Shown here: positions 20,988 to 32,700 of the stretch, piece after piece
Position numbering within the stretch: the first letter of the stretch is position 1
Layout: every line of letters starts with the position of its first letter
NCBI GenBank assembly: GCA_025201765.1
Contig: MU623366.1
Location: forward strand, 186,001-250,000
Origin: Daldinia sp. FL1419
Taxonomy: Eukaryota; Ascomycota; Sordariomycetes; Xylariales; Hypoxylaceae
Direction of reading: 5' to 3'
Length of the DNA: 64,000 bases
Translations under genes and position numbers: made by a program
Notes under the pieces: model-generated
What the model saw: the letters and a program-made list of their open reading frames with translations, nothing else
What the model was told of the DNA's origin: nothing
The model's database searches: none

Positions 20988-22684
20988 TCAACTTGGTTTC
21001 CCATCGGCTATCTGTGGAGGAATCCCGTCTTGAGTGTCTGGTTCTTGAATACCTGTGACCAAGTTGCTATCACCATCCTTGTTCTTAGGGTCTGGTCCTA
21101 TTTTCCGCGGCTCCGGGTTCCTTTCTACATCCTTCTGCTTCTTTTGATTTCTGTCGACCTTCCGGCTAAGAATACTAATTAAGCCCGAAAATATTTCTTT
21201 CATGCTGTCAATGACTAGTTTTATCCCTGGAGCTAAGATCCCAATAACTATGGGTCCGAAGACCAACACTAGAGTCCCGTAACCCAGTATACTAGCTCCA
21301 AGGACGACATCCTTGAACATCCCAACGATGAAGGATGCTAGGACGAGCGCCCCAAATGTTAAGAGCATGAGTACGAACACGCCCAAAAGAAACCGTCGCC
21401 CAATCTGTCTGTAAATCTTGTATTTTAACATCCTGCTCTCGAGCTCCTTTACATTAGCTAGGATAAACATGATACCTAGCAATAATGCTACTATCGCCGC
21501 TAAGAGAACTACGACGCCGAAGAAGTCGTAAAGTAGGCTTCCTAAGTCTTTAAATCGTGATTGCATGCTGAGTACGCCTGCTGCCAGTGATAGAGGTAGA
21601 AAAATAGTAGCCAGCAGCGTTAGATTCTGGACATTGCCGGACTGATTGAGCTCTCGAGCTAGGGAAAGGAACTTGAGGCTGTGATCTAGGCCATCGGAAA
21701 ACCTGGTAAGGCGTAGCTTAAAATCTTTACAACAGCCGCGAAGCGTCTTTTCAAGCATAAGTAGCTTAATGTCATGCATCGATCTACTCGTGTTGATTCC
21801 ATCTAGAACCAGGACTAAATCAAGAAGCGACTCGATGGTAGCCACCAGTTCGTTTCCATAATCTGAGAATTCGCGATAAAGTTGAGAATCGTTCATGATT
21901 GCCTCCAGCTGCCACCGCCGAAGCCCGGACAATCGGGGGTCGAAGTCTCGGCTCCGACGATGAGTGTAAGTTAGCGCCATCAGCTCCAGAAAATCCGTAA
22001 ATATATTTAAAGATGCATGTTGGCATTGCAAGATAAATAAAGGCTTCACGTTTCCCGCATTTCTTAGGCTACTATACAGGTCATCAAGGCTTTTGAGTCT
22101 CAACGCGAATCGTTTTGTGGTTGTATGGGAGAGCTCGGGATTTAGTGCACAATATCTGCGAACCGACTTGGACGTGATTATTCCGCACGAGATGGAAACT
22201 TGAGCTGTTAGCTAAACGATATCCCTAAAATTCGAGAGCTTGGAATATTATTACATTGTTTATTGTCAGCTGCACATTGGACAGCCCTGACCGTCCGGAC
22301 CCATTTTCTATCGGGACTCTTCATAAATTGCGCCAAGTCCCCCAAATAGGACGTGAACTTCTTTTTTTTACCGGTGGCTCCAGGCTTATCCGGGCCAAGG
22401 AAATCATAGCCTTCTAATCGGTAGCATGATTCCGAGTTGAAATTCAAGAGTTCTGATGCGAGCACAGAAAACCCTCCTCTGGAATCATAGACTACGTTAT
22501 GAAATTCGTTGACTCCGATCGAAATGACTATATCTGATGAACTCCCACTTTCCCATTGCTCATTAAACCCATTGAATGTGGGTTCAAACAGCTCTTTCTC
22601 ATCGTCGTCTAAGTCAGACGGTAGGAAAAGGGAAACGCCCGGGACGAAGGAAATGAAAAGAGATAGGACGTCCATTTCTCTCAT
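20988..22684 (-). CDS. CorA-like multi-pass membrane protein
   Basis: Two exons, 22684-22255 and 22198-20988, give 546 aa. The 56-nt intron begins GTAATA, has a GCTAAC branch site and ends CAAG; a second AG six bases earlier would also keep frame. The first part is soluble and acidic. The second has helical segments, then NLTLLATIFLPLSLAAGVLS, the usual first membrane helix of fungal CorA-like proteins, but with no GMN ion-selectivity motif after it. Three further hydrophobic segments follow (LLAAIVALLLGIMFIL, FLLGVFVLMLLTFGALVLASF, TLVLVFGPIVIGILAPGIK), more than the two of true CorA channels. The C-terminal tail is Lys/Pro/Asp-rich. It is probably an accessory CorA-fold protein of unknown substrate. 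The ATG at 22684 is the first in frame. Open frame continues 22 codons upstream without an ATG, so an unseen first exon is possible. Confidence 0.78.
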
Positions 22685-23500
22685 ATCTTTGACGTCGGGG
22701 TTGTATTGTAGCAGATGAAGATGGACATGACAATTCGCGAATAAGCATGTTTATCTAGTCGAAGGAATTTCAGCTGAGCACCCCCTGGCAGCGTAACAAC
22801 GCGGCTGCACAGAAGGTAGCCGCGTACAATACACCCCCTGTATTAATGTTAGTTTCTCGGCCGTGCACGATACAAGAACAGGGCGTCGAAATCCAAAGAG
22901 AACAACATCTCTTAAAAACATCTGATATATTTTATTAAGGTTTTATACCATAGAATACTCTAAAATACCCTAAAACCACAATCACAACAACATCTCGGGG
23001 TGGCTTTAAAAATACGCTTCAGGATCTTAACAAAGTATTCCCGGGGGTCTCCTAACTAACATCAATACAGGGGATGTATTGTAAATCTACTTCACTCATA
23101 ATCAAACTAGATACATTATAGCTATTAAAAGCGGAGAATTAGGTATAGGAACTTATTTACTACAAAGAATATGAGCTTGAGGGAAAATAACCTCATATCG
23201 CTCGTATAAAAGAAATAATGAATTGTATGTACACCAAAGATATTATATTAGATTTTGATTACCAAAGCAAACGAGGGATCAAGCTTAAATCTAAAAATAC
23301 CTTATCGATAACAATTGAATTGGGTTAAACTCTTAAGCTTCAACTAAATATCCACTAACCGCACACGCTGACGTAGCTACGAACTCAGTACCTAAGGTTA
23401 ACTTATCAACTTGAACTAAAATCATTCCCAGCTCTCTTCCCCATACTCAACTCGTCATTTCAGAGTCTATTCCTGCGGCCGCAACACGATCACTCCCTCA
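22685..23500. other. Divergent promoter region of CorA-like and LETM1-like genes
   Basis: No gene seen. AT-rich core, with a C- and T-rich leader immediately upstream of the LETM1-like ATG. Confidence 0.5.
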
Positions 23501-24571
23501 ATGACCCTCACCGCTGGCTTGCGCATTGCGCGCGGCCTCCATTCTCCGTTCCTTAGGTCTCATGGTTCATATACGCCCCTCGCTTCCCTCGTCGCTTCGA
23601 AGCAGCACCAACCAAAATCCCGAACGAGTCCGCGCCGAACCGCATCCACCGCCTCTCAAGCCAAGTCGACTTCCGAAGTCGTTTCTACAGAGCGCTTGAC
23701 GTCTCCGCTCCCCGCGACAACAACCCTTAATCCACCGGCCTCGACGCGCCCTCCACCTCTCGACCTACCGACCCGGGATCCCAACTCCTCACTCTTCACG
23801 TACTGGTTCAAACTAGGAAAGGCATATACCACATTCTACAAGACCGGAATCAGCGCCATATTCACCAACCGCAAGCTCTTGTCCCAATCCCCCACCGCCT
23901 CGGGGTTATCGTCCACAATCCCCGGCGCCATATCCTTCCCCACGCGCTCGGACGTCCTTCTACGCCGCCGAGTACGCCACGATCTCTCGCGGCTCCCGAT
24001 TTTCGGGATACTACTAATCGTGTGTGGGGAACTAACACCGCTTGTCGTGCTCCTTTTCCCGCGCCTCACGCCGCTCACATGCCGCATACCCAAGCAAGCC
24101 GACGCCCTGCGCCGCGGCTCCGAGATAAGACGGGCTGCCAGTTTCCGTGACCTAGTTTATAGGCCCGATCCACTACGTGGGAACGAACCAGCTAGCAACG
24201 GCCATATATGCCGCTGTCTAGGACTAACGAGTTCCCTGTGGGATAAGATTGGCCTAGATAGTCCGTTCGCAGCATCGCTGGCGCAGCGAGCGGTGGCGCG
24301 GATTGCGGCTGATGATACTATGATCCGCGAGGGCGGCGGTGTAGGAGCTCTTGTTGACGAGGAAGTTGTGCTTGCGTGTGAGGACCGGGGCATAGATGTC
24401 CTAGGGAAACCAATTGATGAGCTGAGAAGTCGACTAGAGGAATGGCTCCGCAAGACGGCTCCTGAGGGGAATGCCTCGGAAAAGCTCGATGCTACTTTGG
24501 GTAAGTCAAATTTGAAGGAAGCCGAAGAGAAGATAAGAGAGACATTAGTTAGTTTGGACGGGAGGGTCTAA
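23501..24571 (+). CDS. LETM1-domain mitochondrial protein
   Basis: Single exon, 356 aa. The N-terminus is rich in Arg, Ser and Ala with few acidic residues (MTLTAGLRIARGLHSPFLRS), typical of a mitochondrial presequence. A proline-rich linker of about 70 residues follows. The LETM1 ribosome-binding-like core is marked by RHDLSRLPIFGILLIVCGEL and the helix breaker LFPRLTPLTCRIPKQ (about residues 160-200). The C-terminal part has helical, charged segments (DEEVVLACEDRGIDVLGK, ELRSRLEEWLRKT). Mdm38/Letm1 relatives sit in the inner mitochondrial membrane and act in K+/H+ balance and ribosome association. This shorter protein has one hydrophobic segment and may be a LETM1-like paralogue. Coding DNA is GC-rich, as in other conserved genes of the window. 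Confidence 0.85.
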   Translation: MTLTAGLRIARGLHSPFLRSHGSYTPLASLVASKQHQPKSRTSPRRTASTASQAKSTSEVVSTERLTSPLPATTTLNPPASTRPPPLDLPTRDPNSSLFTYWFKLGKAYTTFYKTGISAIFTNRKLLSQSPTASGLSSTIPGAISFPTRSDVLLRRRVRHDLSRLPIFGILLIVCGELTPLVVLLFPRLTPLTCRIPKQADALRRGSEIRRAASFRDLVYRPDPLRGNEPASNGHICRCLGLTSSLWDKIGLDSPFAASLAQRAVARIAADDTMIREGGGVGALVDEEVVLACEDRGIDVLGKPIDELRSRLEEWLRKTAPEGNASEKLDATLGKSNLKEAEEKIRETLVSLDGRV

Positions 24572-24931
24572 GGATGACTTTTGGGGTAACCGATTAACGG
24601 ACACGCCGGACTACTCAATGCTCTTGGCCTGCTTAAGCTCATGTACATTTATATCTTACAACGACGGCCGTGTCAAAACGGTAAAAGCTCAGACAATACT
24701 TGGCTCACTAAAACAACACTGTACAATAAACGTCCATTGGCCTAAGTTATTAGAAGCCGTCACGGTGATGCTTATCGTCGCACCACTCAAAGCATTCATA
24801 TTTTCCTATATGTACAAAGTAGTGACATTCAAGTCCCAAGTCTCATGCATACTTTTACCTTATGCAGTATGGTAAGATGCTGAGCAGGGTTTACCGATGG
24901 CCTCTTTCATGGTATATACAATACAATTAGT
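24572..24931. other. Shared 3' region of convergent LETM1-like and Nab3-like genes
   Basis: No gene seen. Confidence 0.5.
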
Positions 24932-27459
24932 TTACTGTCGGTATCTAGCCAGTTGTGCCATGATATTTTGGACGTGTTGCGAAGAATCTCCCCCAGGAGG
25001 TCCATTTGGAGGAGCCGCTGGGTAGCCGGCATTGTGTGGCTGGCTAGGTCCAGAAGCACCAACGCCGTGGGCTCCTAAACTAGCCAGTACCGAATTTACA
25101 CCGGCAGGATGGCCACCAGCTGGCTGTCCAGGGTGAAGACCTTGTGGAGCACCCTGTTGGTTGTGGAGAGATCCTAAAATCTTTTGTAGCGTGGCGTGAT
25201 CCAGAGATCCATTTGGGTTACCAGCCGGAACGCCAGCAGCAGGATAAGGGTGGCCAGCATATGGCTGGGGCGCATAAGGAGGTTGTGGGGGTGGTGCATA
25301 TTGGACAGGTGGATATTGCACGCCGTAGGGATTATGTGGTTGAACTTGAGACTTGGCGCGGCCAACTAGCTGCGCGGCGATATTGGGATCAAGGTCTTGG
25401 TACTGATCATACTTCACGTTGTCATGCCCACCAGACCTGTTAAATACCTGTAGGGACACAAGGCCTGTTTGCTGTGCTCGATAATCCAGTTCAACCACAG
25501 CATGAACACCTTCCATCACTTGACGCTGAATCACAGCTTCTCGAGGGAAATGAGGGTTGAAGAACATAACTTGCACTCTCAAGCCCTGGCTTAGAAAGGC
25601 CCGCTCAATCCAACTTATGAAATCTCTTTCGACTTCTTGGAGTAACAAAAACTGCACATCAGGAATATCGCCGCCGTAGCGACGAGGGATATCGAGATCT
25701 ACATCAGACGGATGTCGGCGATAAGGACTAGGGCTTCGGCGACGGTAGTGGCTAGAGTCATGCCTCGCGTAACCAGGAGATCGCGAACGGCCACGGGAAC
25801 TATAGTCATCGTAATAATTGCGAGCACCATCAAAAGAACTCTGTTGACGGTGACTTCCCCGCCGAGGAGATGGCTGCCGACTTGGGCGGTAATCATCACG
25901 TCGCGCGCGTCCCACGTCATGGCGTTCACTCTCTTTCTTGGACCTATTTCCTCGCTTCTCTCCATCCCCATCCTTCTTTTGGGTACGTGAAAATTCAAGA
26001 TCTATAGTTTGTTAGTGCTGAACAGATTATTCAATTCTAGCGGGGAAACTCACGAATTTTTCGGCCCCTTACCTCTATCCCTTGCAAATGATCCATCGCA
26101 GCCTGACCCTCCGCCAAAGTGTGATACTGCACAAAGCCATAAGCCTGTTTGAGGGAAATCTGTGCTAGGCGTCCATATTTGCAGAATATATCGAACACCT
26201 CCTTTTTGGAGACTCGGTCGCTGGATAGGTTACCTAGATGGATAGCCATTAGAAACTAGAACTTTTCGATAAGGCTATAAATCCTTACCAATAAATAGTC
26301 TTGATCCTTCCGGAAAACGATCCCATTTGGCTTCTGAGACGTAACGGCGCTCCTCCTGGAGAAAAGTTTCCCATCGTTGGTGTTGGTCGGAAGCTTGCGA
26401 CGTAGCGCCTGTAGAGGCAGAATAAGCAGGGTCAAATTGGGGCACCGGGAAAGAATGAGCTGGCAAGGTATTAAGAGATGAGGTTGGAGGGGGCGGAAGG
26501 CTATTACGGGCATCTAAAGCCGTCCCCGGAGCCCCTGTAGAATAAGTACCAGGAGGCGGTGGAATAGCAGAAATGGTATTGGCATTGTGGTAGGATAATC
26601 CTGATTGGTAATTCAGGCTATCGTCAGGATGCATATACGGCTGGGCAGACAGCAGCGGCATTGGGGGTCTAGGTGGCAATGATACTGCTTGCGGGGGAGC
26701 AGGAATGTTGGCAGAACTCTGCGAAACAGCCGTTTGACTAGCATTACCCACGGACGCATTTCCTATAATCTTATCGACAAGGCTTTGGATGTCAAGCTCA
26801 TTATTGGCAGCACTTGACGTATGATTATCCTTCATAGCGGGCGCATTTAAAAGTGGCTGATGTACATCGGAATCGTCGGTCGACAAGTTAGCTACAGCTT
26901 GTTCTTGTGGCTTTGGCGACTCTTGGGCTTCCAGTAAGCTCGAGTTTAGGGCAGGCTGATGCACGGACTGATCAGGGGTTGTGGAAGAAAGATCATGTGA
27001 AACAGGTGGTTCTGAACCATTTGTCAAGGAATCAGACGTAACAGAACTAATACTGGATTCGATCGTGTTGGATACATCTTGTTGGATTTCAACACCATTC
27101 TGCTGACTAGGATGCTGGACGTCTCTTTCACCTTCGAGCAATGCTGTTCCTTCCTCCTGATTCCTCAAGCCGCCAACATCGCTGCCGAGACTGCTCTGAA
27201 ATAAAGCAGCAGTACCAGCGTTGCAGGCATTACTTTGACTTGTACTGGAAGGTAGGCCGCTCTGATCCACTGCTTCAACTGGTTCTGCAGCTGCTACAGG
27301 TGGTGGAATATGGCTACCGTTAGAAAGCGGCATTGTGCACAAGGTGTCGGCCTGGTCTTGCAGGCTTGGTACTACTACGGGAGAAGATAAGTGAAGAGGT
27401 GCCGGAGATACTGGAGTAAGGTCGGCAGTTGCCAAAACTTCGGGGGCCTTTTCGGTCAT
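24932..27459 (-). CDS. nab3: Nab3-type RRM RNA-binding protein
   Basis: Three exons, 27459-26289, 26233-26054 and 26001-24932, give 806 aa. The introns are 55 and 52 nt with GTAAGG and GTGAGT donors. The N-terminal 380 residues are low-complexity (Ser, Pro, Gln, acidic). The single RRM is split by both introns: SRLFIG joins NLSSDRVSKKEVFDIFCKYG (RNP2 region), then AYGFVQY (RNP1), ending GRKIHLEFSR. An Arg/Ser/Tyr-rich linker and a conserved domain (DVQFLLLQEVERDFISWIER, then RVQVMFFNPHFP) follow, and the tail is Pro/Gln/Gly-rich with a C-terminal helix (QNIMAQLARY). This order matches yeast Nab3, which with Nrd1 and Sen1 ends transcription of noncoding RNAs. A conserved Nrd1 partnership in this fungus is inference. 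Confidence 0.88.
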
Positions 27460-29351
27460 TCAGCTAGCATGAAACGATAAGACAGTATAAAGAGCGTTTC
27501 TTTTGGAGGGGTTCAGGTACGGCACAGAGGGTAAGAGACCTTGAAGCTTGGTCCGACCGTGAGCAAAGCTGATCAAGTAGCCCAGGAACGGAAATTGAGA
27601 AACTGTTGATACTGTCCTAGGGCTGGTCCATCCGAGGCTGTGGGCTATCAATGTTGACAAATATCACGATAGCTTGGTCAATGGGTGCGGCTTAAGACTC
27701 AGCTGGTAAGAAGAAAGACGGCGGGGTGAGACAAGAAAAGATTAGATGGAAGATTGTGATTTGGTGATTCAGGTGCGGGTAGGGAAGATGGCGTAGACGG
27801 AGAAAGGCTGTGGTTACACATAAAACGAGTGCAAAAGAAAGAATGTCGCGAACTGTCTACCCAAAGCTATGAAGGGTTCGTACTGGGTTTGTACTGGGTT
27901 TGTACTGAGTCGGCGCTGAGTCTGTACTGACGCGTGAGTTCTATGATGTTGTGACAGGTGTGGATGTCAAGAGATCACCAAGACGTCAAAAGTTGATTGC
28001 GAATGATGATATTACGGCGTTCAATTGAAGCCAAACTTTTAGGATAACACGAAATTATCAGGACGGGATTCAGTAGACAAGGAGAGTAAAGAAGTTAGGG
28101 AAACCCAATGAGCCCGGTAACTGTGTTTGAGGCTTTGGCTTTTGCAAACAGACAAGGCTGGGCAACTCTTAATTGTGAGAGGGTAGGAAATTTTCCTGAA
28201 AGGAATTGTCCTAACAAAACTTGGACTGATGCATCAAGGAACTTTCATACCATTGGGTCAATTCGGCGCCAAAATACGGCCGTGCGTTAACCAACCCCAC
28301 TACAATTCAATCGATAGCGATAACGCCCATACCTTGGGTGTATGTAGGTACTTAGGTATCTTGACCTTGATGCCTGCCTCTGAAGATTCTAGTACTTATT
28401 ATTAATTAGGTAGGTAGTTAGTGTATTTTGGTACCATACTCAAATAAATCCGTCCTAGGTAAGCAAATTCCATTAAATAAAATATGATTACTAATAAGGC
28501 AGCTTGGACAATAAAAATAGTAACTTCCATTTCTTCACCATCTGTTAAGGTTCAAAATTTCCAGTTGATATGTAGCATATAAATGTGCCTATGAATTTAG
28601 TACTGGCGCCCATGCACGACATCGGCTAAATACATTAGATAGGGAGTACCCATGACGCAAAGACCGCTTGCAAAAAGTATCTCCTAATATTTCAATCACC
28701 CAGCTTATAAATGCTGGATATAATGGTCTACCCACGTTGTATTAATGCCCCCCCTCTTCGAGATACTGAAGCTTACCTGATACCTGGGGAAAATATTGCA
28801 AGTCTTTTTTTCTAAAACACATAAGAAGCTTGCAATTTCTCCTCTGGGCGAACTAGTTATATACACGCCGTGAGGAATAACCGCGTATTGTCCTTATTTT
28901 TTCACCCCTTTTGTTATTATTTTTTTATTGGTTTCGCTCCCTTTCTTACTCGTCTTTAATTGTGTGGAATTTGAACTATTGATCGATATGGTAGAAAGCA
29001 AGTTAATGACAGAAGTTATACATATTGGATGATCGAAAATTTTTCAGTATCAGGGGATTTTAATGCTGTTTGGTTACGAAAGGAAAGTAGAGTTAATTGC
29101 TTCCCAGTCTGCCAGTGTAAATAGGGGAAGCCTAACCCCACAATTGATCAAAAAGGTTCTTAGCTAAAAATGCTCAGGTACACGCTTAATGCATCTTCGG
29201 ATTTATCTACCTCATACCTAGAAGCACCTAGGTTAGGTACCTTTTGAGATTCATACTCGCGATCGGAAATCCAAGAGGCCCCAGGCTTAAGAAGCAGGAC
29301 TATTCAAGACCAAAATAACTTACTTACCCAGGTATCAATAATTTACACTTG
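27460..29351. other. Divergent promoter region of nab3 and the release-factor gene
   Basis: About 1.9 kb with no supported gene. It holds a five-copy 11-bp tandem repeat (27880-27934), listed separately, and AT-rich DNA with TAGGTA repeats near 28409-28420 and 29216-29241. Confidence 0.45.
27880..27934. repeat. Five-copy 11-bp tandem repeat upstream of nab3
   Basis: Units of GTACTGGGTTT: copies one and two are identical, and copies three to five have diverged (GTACTGAGTCG, GCGCTGAGTCT, GTACTGACGCG). It lies about 420 bases before the nab3 ATG, on the promoter side. Confidence 0.8.
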
Positions 29352-30091
29352 ATGGCTATAGTCAGGGCGATATTCGCCCATTTAAAACCACCTCTAGTAC
29401 CTAGGACATTCAAACAGGCCGATCGTCTTGTGCGGACTATACAATATCGAGCATATGATGCCGCATTCGATCAAGAGGACCTCACCGAAGCTAGAAAGTG
29501 GCATGCTTCATTCACCGAAAGTAATTTACCCAAGGGTCAAACAACTTACTCCAGGTCAAGCGGACCTGGAGGCCAGCATGTGAATAAGTGAGTACACTTG
29601 AGAGGCACATGTGCTCTGCAACACCGAAGCTGGTCTAATTCGGATAGAACTGAGAGCAAGGCTACAACAGTATGGTCCGTCGAGGAGTTGTCAAAAGGGC
29701 TGCCGAAATTAATCAGATTGGCATTGCGTTCTTCAAAATACTATTCGAAAAGGAATGACTCGATAACAATTCAAGCTCAGACCCAACGTAGCAGATCCGC
29801 TAACACCGACGATAATCACCTGAAACTGGCGGAAGAACTACAGAAGATTTACAGGGAACAAGTTCCGGGGACGACCAGTAGCGAAAAGATTAAGAAGTAT
29901 GATGTCTTGTAAGTTAGTCCCCCTATCCATGTGTCGCACTCCCACCTGCATATGGTCCTATATCCAATGCGTTGAAGCACCATTAACGCACACGAATTAG
30001 AGAAAAATCTGCTCGCGAAAACAGGCTGAGATTGAAGAAACAGCAGAGTTCTAAAAAGGCCTTCCGTAAAGGTAGGAGTGGTGATGAGTAA
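29352..30091 (+). CDS. Mitochondrial ICT1-type peptidyl-tRNA hydrolase / RF-1 domain protein
   Basis: Three exons, 29352-29587, 29648-29908 and 30001-30091, give 195 aa. The introns are 60 nt (GTGAGT) and 92 nt (GTAAGT), each with a TAA-type branch site. The first junction lies inside the RF-1 signature and yields RSSGPGGQHVNKTESKA, with the catalytic GGQ that hydrolyses peptidyl-tRNA in the ribosome. The stop-codon-recognition domains of true release factors are absent, and the C-terminus is a short Lys/Arg-rich tail (RLRLKKQQSSKKAFRKGRSG), as in ICT1/YaeJ, where it enters the empty mRNA channel. The N-terminus is basic and suits mitochondrial import. The likely role is rescue of stalled mitochondrial ribosomes. 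The start ATG is at 29352; the preceding in-frame TTG is not needed. Confidence 0.88.
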
Positions 30092-31374
30092 AAATGAGCA
30101 TATACTCGTCTAGAAAACTTTCTGTCTTGTGGAGAGGCCCTGACCTGGTCGAATTGACCATCACACGACAGAGAAGTTCAGTATTCATCGTCAACAAGCG
30201 AACTAAGCAGGGAGGGTTCAGTTGCTTGCTTACGGCTAATCGCCGACGCCGAAAACTCGACGAAGGGCAGCGCGTAATCGGGGAATAAACGTACCTAAGC
30301 ATAATCTCAGATATTTATGGTACTAAAAAAACTATAGTCTATAGTTACACTATAAAATGTTGTTGGAATATCCCATAATGAACACTAAGGAATATTCGTA
30401 ACTTAGGTACTTAGGTAGTCCAATCTCAATCACTCCAAATATACTGTTTACTTGCCTAGGTAGCTAATATCGATATATTCAAATTGTAAGACGTATAAGA
30501 TGGACCTAATCAAATAGGACTTCATAAATAACACGAGGTACGCAGGTAGGTAGGTACTTTAACAATATACAATTTGAATGTATCTATTTACACATGCACC
30601 TGCAGTGAGACATAAAAGTCCCGACTTCCTTATCCCCCTTATCCCCTTATCCCCCACGGTCGCCGCAATGTACCTAACCTTATGAGCCTACTTTAATTCT
30701 TTACGGCTGACTAAAACGCCGGAATGAGGGGCAGAAAAGTGGATATGCCTAAGCAGCTGAATCCCAGCGGCTCACTTTTCCCGTCTAATTGTCTCAGCTT
30801 TCATCGTTTTCGCAAAAACACAACACCTTTCAACTAATCCAAAGACACCTAAGATGCCCCCCAAGACAATTTTATTATAAAAGGGGGTTCAGCATTGTTT
30901 TCCTCTTCTTGACACTTGTCAGCGTTCCACTGCTACGTGCGTTACGATTAGAAGTCAGCGGATTCGCGCTTAGCCCCTCCTGATTGGATCGACGGCGCAC
31001 ACTCGTTTCCGAGGCTAATTCAATTCCATCTTTTGTCGGAGCCTTCTTTTTTTTATCTTGTTAGTTTCTTTAGGTTTATCCTATCTAAATCGAGTTGCCA
31101 AATTATTTCCCCCACCCCCCTTTTCATAACGACGGGTTCGTTAAAAATCGCGGGTTACATGAAATATGCGCGACTAAGTTATTACTCGTCTTAAAATCAC
31201 GACAACGACCCCTTGATCGACGTTCGGCGACTACCGAATCTACTTTGCTTACGACCGAGTCCTTATTCACCCCTAACAACTTTTTCATATCTTTCTACCA
31301 TTTAAGCATATATCGCTCACAGGACCCGTTCCAGACAACTGTGGCTACGGGACCGCCCCCCCAAATTATTTGCA
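30092..31374. other. Intergenic and long pyrimidine-rich leader of the CaM kinase gene
   Basis: The left half is AT-rich, with TAGGTA-type repeats (about 30405-30419, 30452-30463, 30541-30559). The right half (about 30780-31374) is C/T-rich and looks like a core promoter and long 5' UTR. No separate gene is supported. Confidence 0.45.
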
Positions 31375-32700
31375 ATGGCCACTACTGCAACCGTTCCGAG
31401 CAACGGCTCTCCTCGTCCAAATCCCCAAATACAGCCATGCAGGTACAAGGTTGGAAAGACGTTAGGCGCGGGGTCATATTCCGTCGTAAAGGAGTGCGTT
31501 CATATTGATACGGGTCGTTACTATGCTGCGAAGGTTATCAACAAGAGGTTAATGGCCGGTCGCGAACATATGGTACGTATCATCTCTTTCTATGCCGTAA
31601 AGTGATTTCTCTGCGATCTTGTTATAGCGCATTAAAACTAACCATATACGCTACTTCACTAGGTTCGAAATGAAATCGCCGTCCTCAAGAAAGTCTCGAT
31701 GGGTCACCAGAACATCCTCACTTTGGTCGATTATTTCGAGACGATGAATAATCTTTATCTTGTAACCGACCTGGCACTCGGCGGGGAGCTATTCGATCGA
31801 ATCTGCCGTAAAGGATCTTATTATGAATCCGACGCCGCCGATCTTATCCGCGCGACATTATCTGCCGTTGCTTATCTTCACGATCATGGAATTGTACACC
31901 GTGATCTTAAGCCCGAGAACTTACTTTTCCGCACCCCTGAAGACAACGCCGACCTTCTTATCGCCGACTTCGGTTTGTCGCGTATCATGGATGAAGAACA
32001 ATTCCATGTTTTGACGACAACTTGTGGCACCCCAGGATATATGGCTCCCGAAATTTTCAAGAAGACTGGACATGGAAAGCCAGTAGATATATGGGCGATG
32101 GGGGTCATCACATACTTTTTATTATGTGGATATACACCCTTCGATCGTGATAGCGACTTCGACGAAATGCAGGCGATACTAAACGCCGACTATAACTTCC
32201 AGCCGGCGGAATACTGGCGTGGTGTTAGCGACCACGCAAAAGAATTCATTAGCCAATGTCTTACCGTCGACCCGAACAAGCGTATGACAGCACACGAGGC
32301 TCTATCTCATCCTTTCGTCGCCGACTATAGCTTGGGCGGTGATGGTGATAGAGGTCAGAACCTTCTCCCCACAGTCAAGAAGAACTTTAACGCGCGTAAA
32401 ACGTTACACGCCGCTATCGACACGGTGCGGGCTATCAACAAATTACGCGAAGGCCATGCACACGCTCACTTGATGGATGGTTCCAAGTCTGCAGAGCCGG
32501 GCAGGGGCGCGCCCCCGTTAGACAAAGCCGAGACAGCAAAAGGCGACTCAGGCTACTCTAGTACGCTGAACGAAGACGTAGAAATGGGTGGTATGGACGC
32601 TGCATCGGGTGTGCCTGCGATTTTAAGACCTGGTGTTGCTGCTAACAAAGTAGTTGAAACGTCCAGAGGACTATGGAGCGCTAGCCAACCACGAAGGTGA
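31375..32700 (+). CDS. cmkA: Calcium/calmodulin-dependent protein kinase (CaMKI type)
   Basis: Two exons, 31375-31572 and 31663-32700 (intron 90 nt, GTACGT...CTAG), give 411 aa. The kinase domain is complete: Gly-rich loop GAGSYSVV (31-38), ATP-binding Lys53 (YYAAKVI), catalytic HRDLKPEN (Asp147), DFG 168-170, and activation-loop TTTCGTPGYMAPE with a phosphorylatable Thr near 186. It continues through DIWAMGVITYFLLCGYTPFD and ends at HPFVADYS. After the domain, VKKNFNARKTLHAAIDTVRA is a basic amphipathic helix in the place of the autoinhibitory and calmodulin-binding segment. The tail is unstructured. Fungal CaMKI-type enzymes act in the cytosol in Ca2+ signalling, growth and stress. The symbol follows Aspergillus usage and is by family resemblance. 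Confidence 0.93.

Noticed and set aside
25144..25990. Plus-strand frames opposite nab3
   Set aside because: Shadows of Pro/Gln- and Arg/Ser-rich coding sequence.
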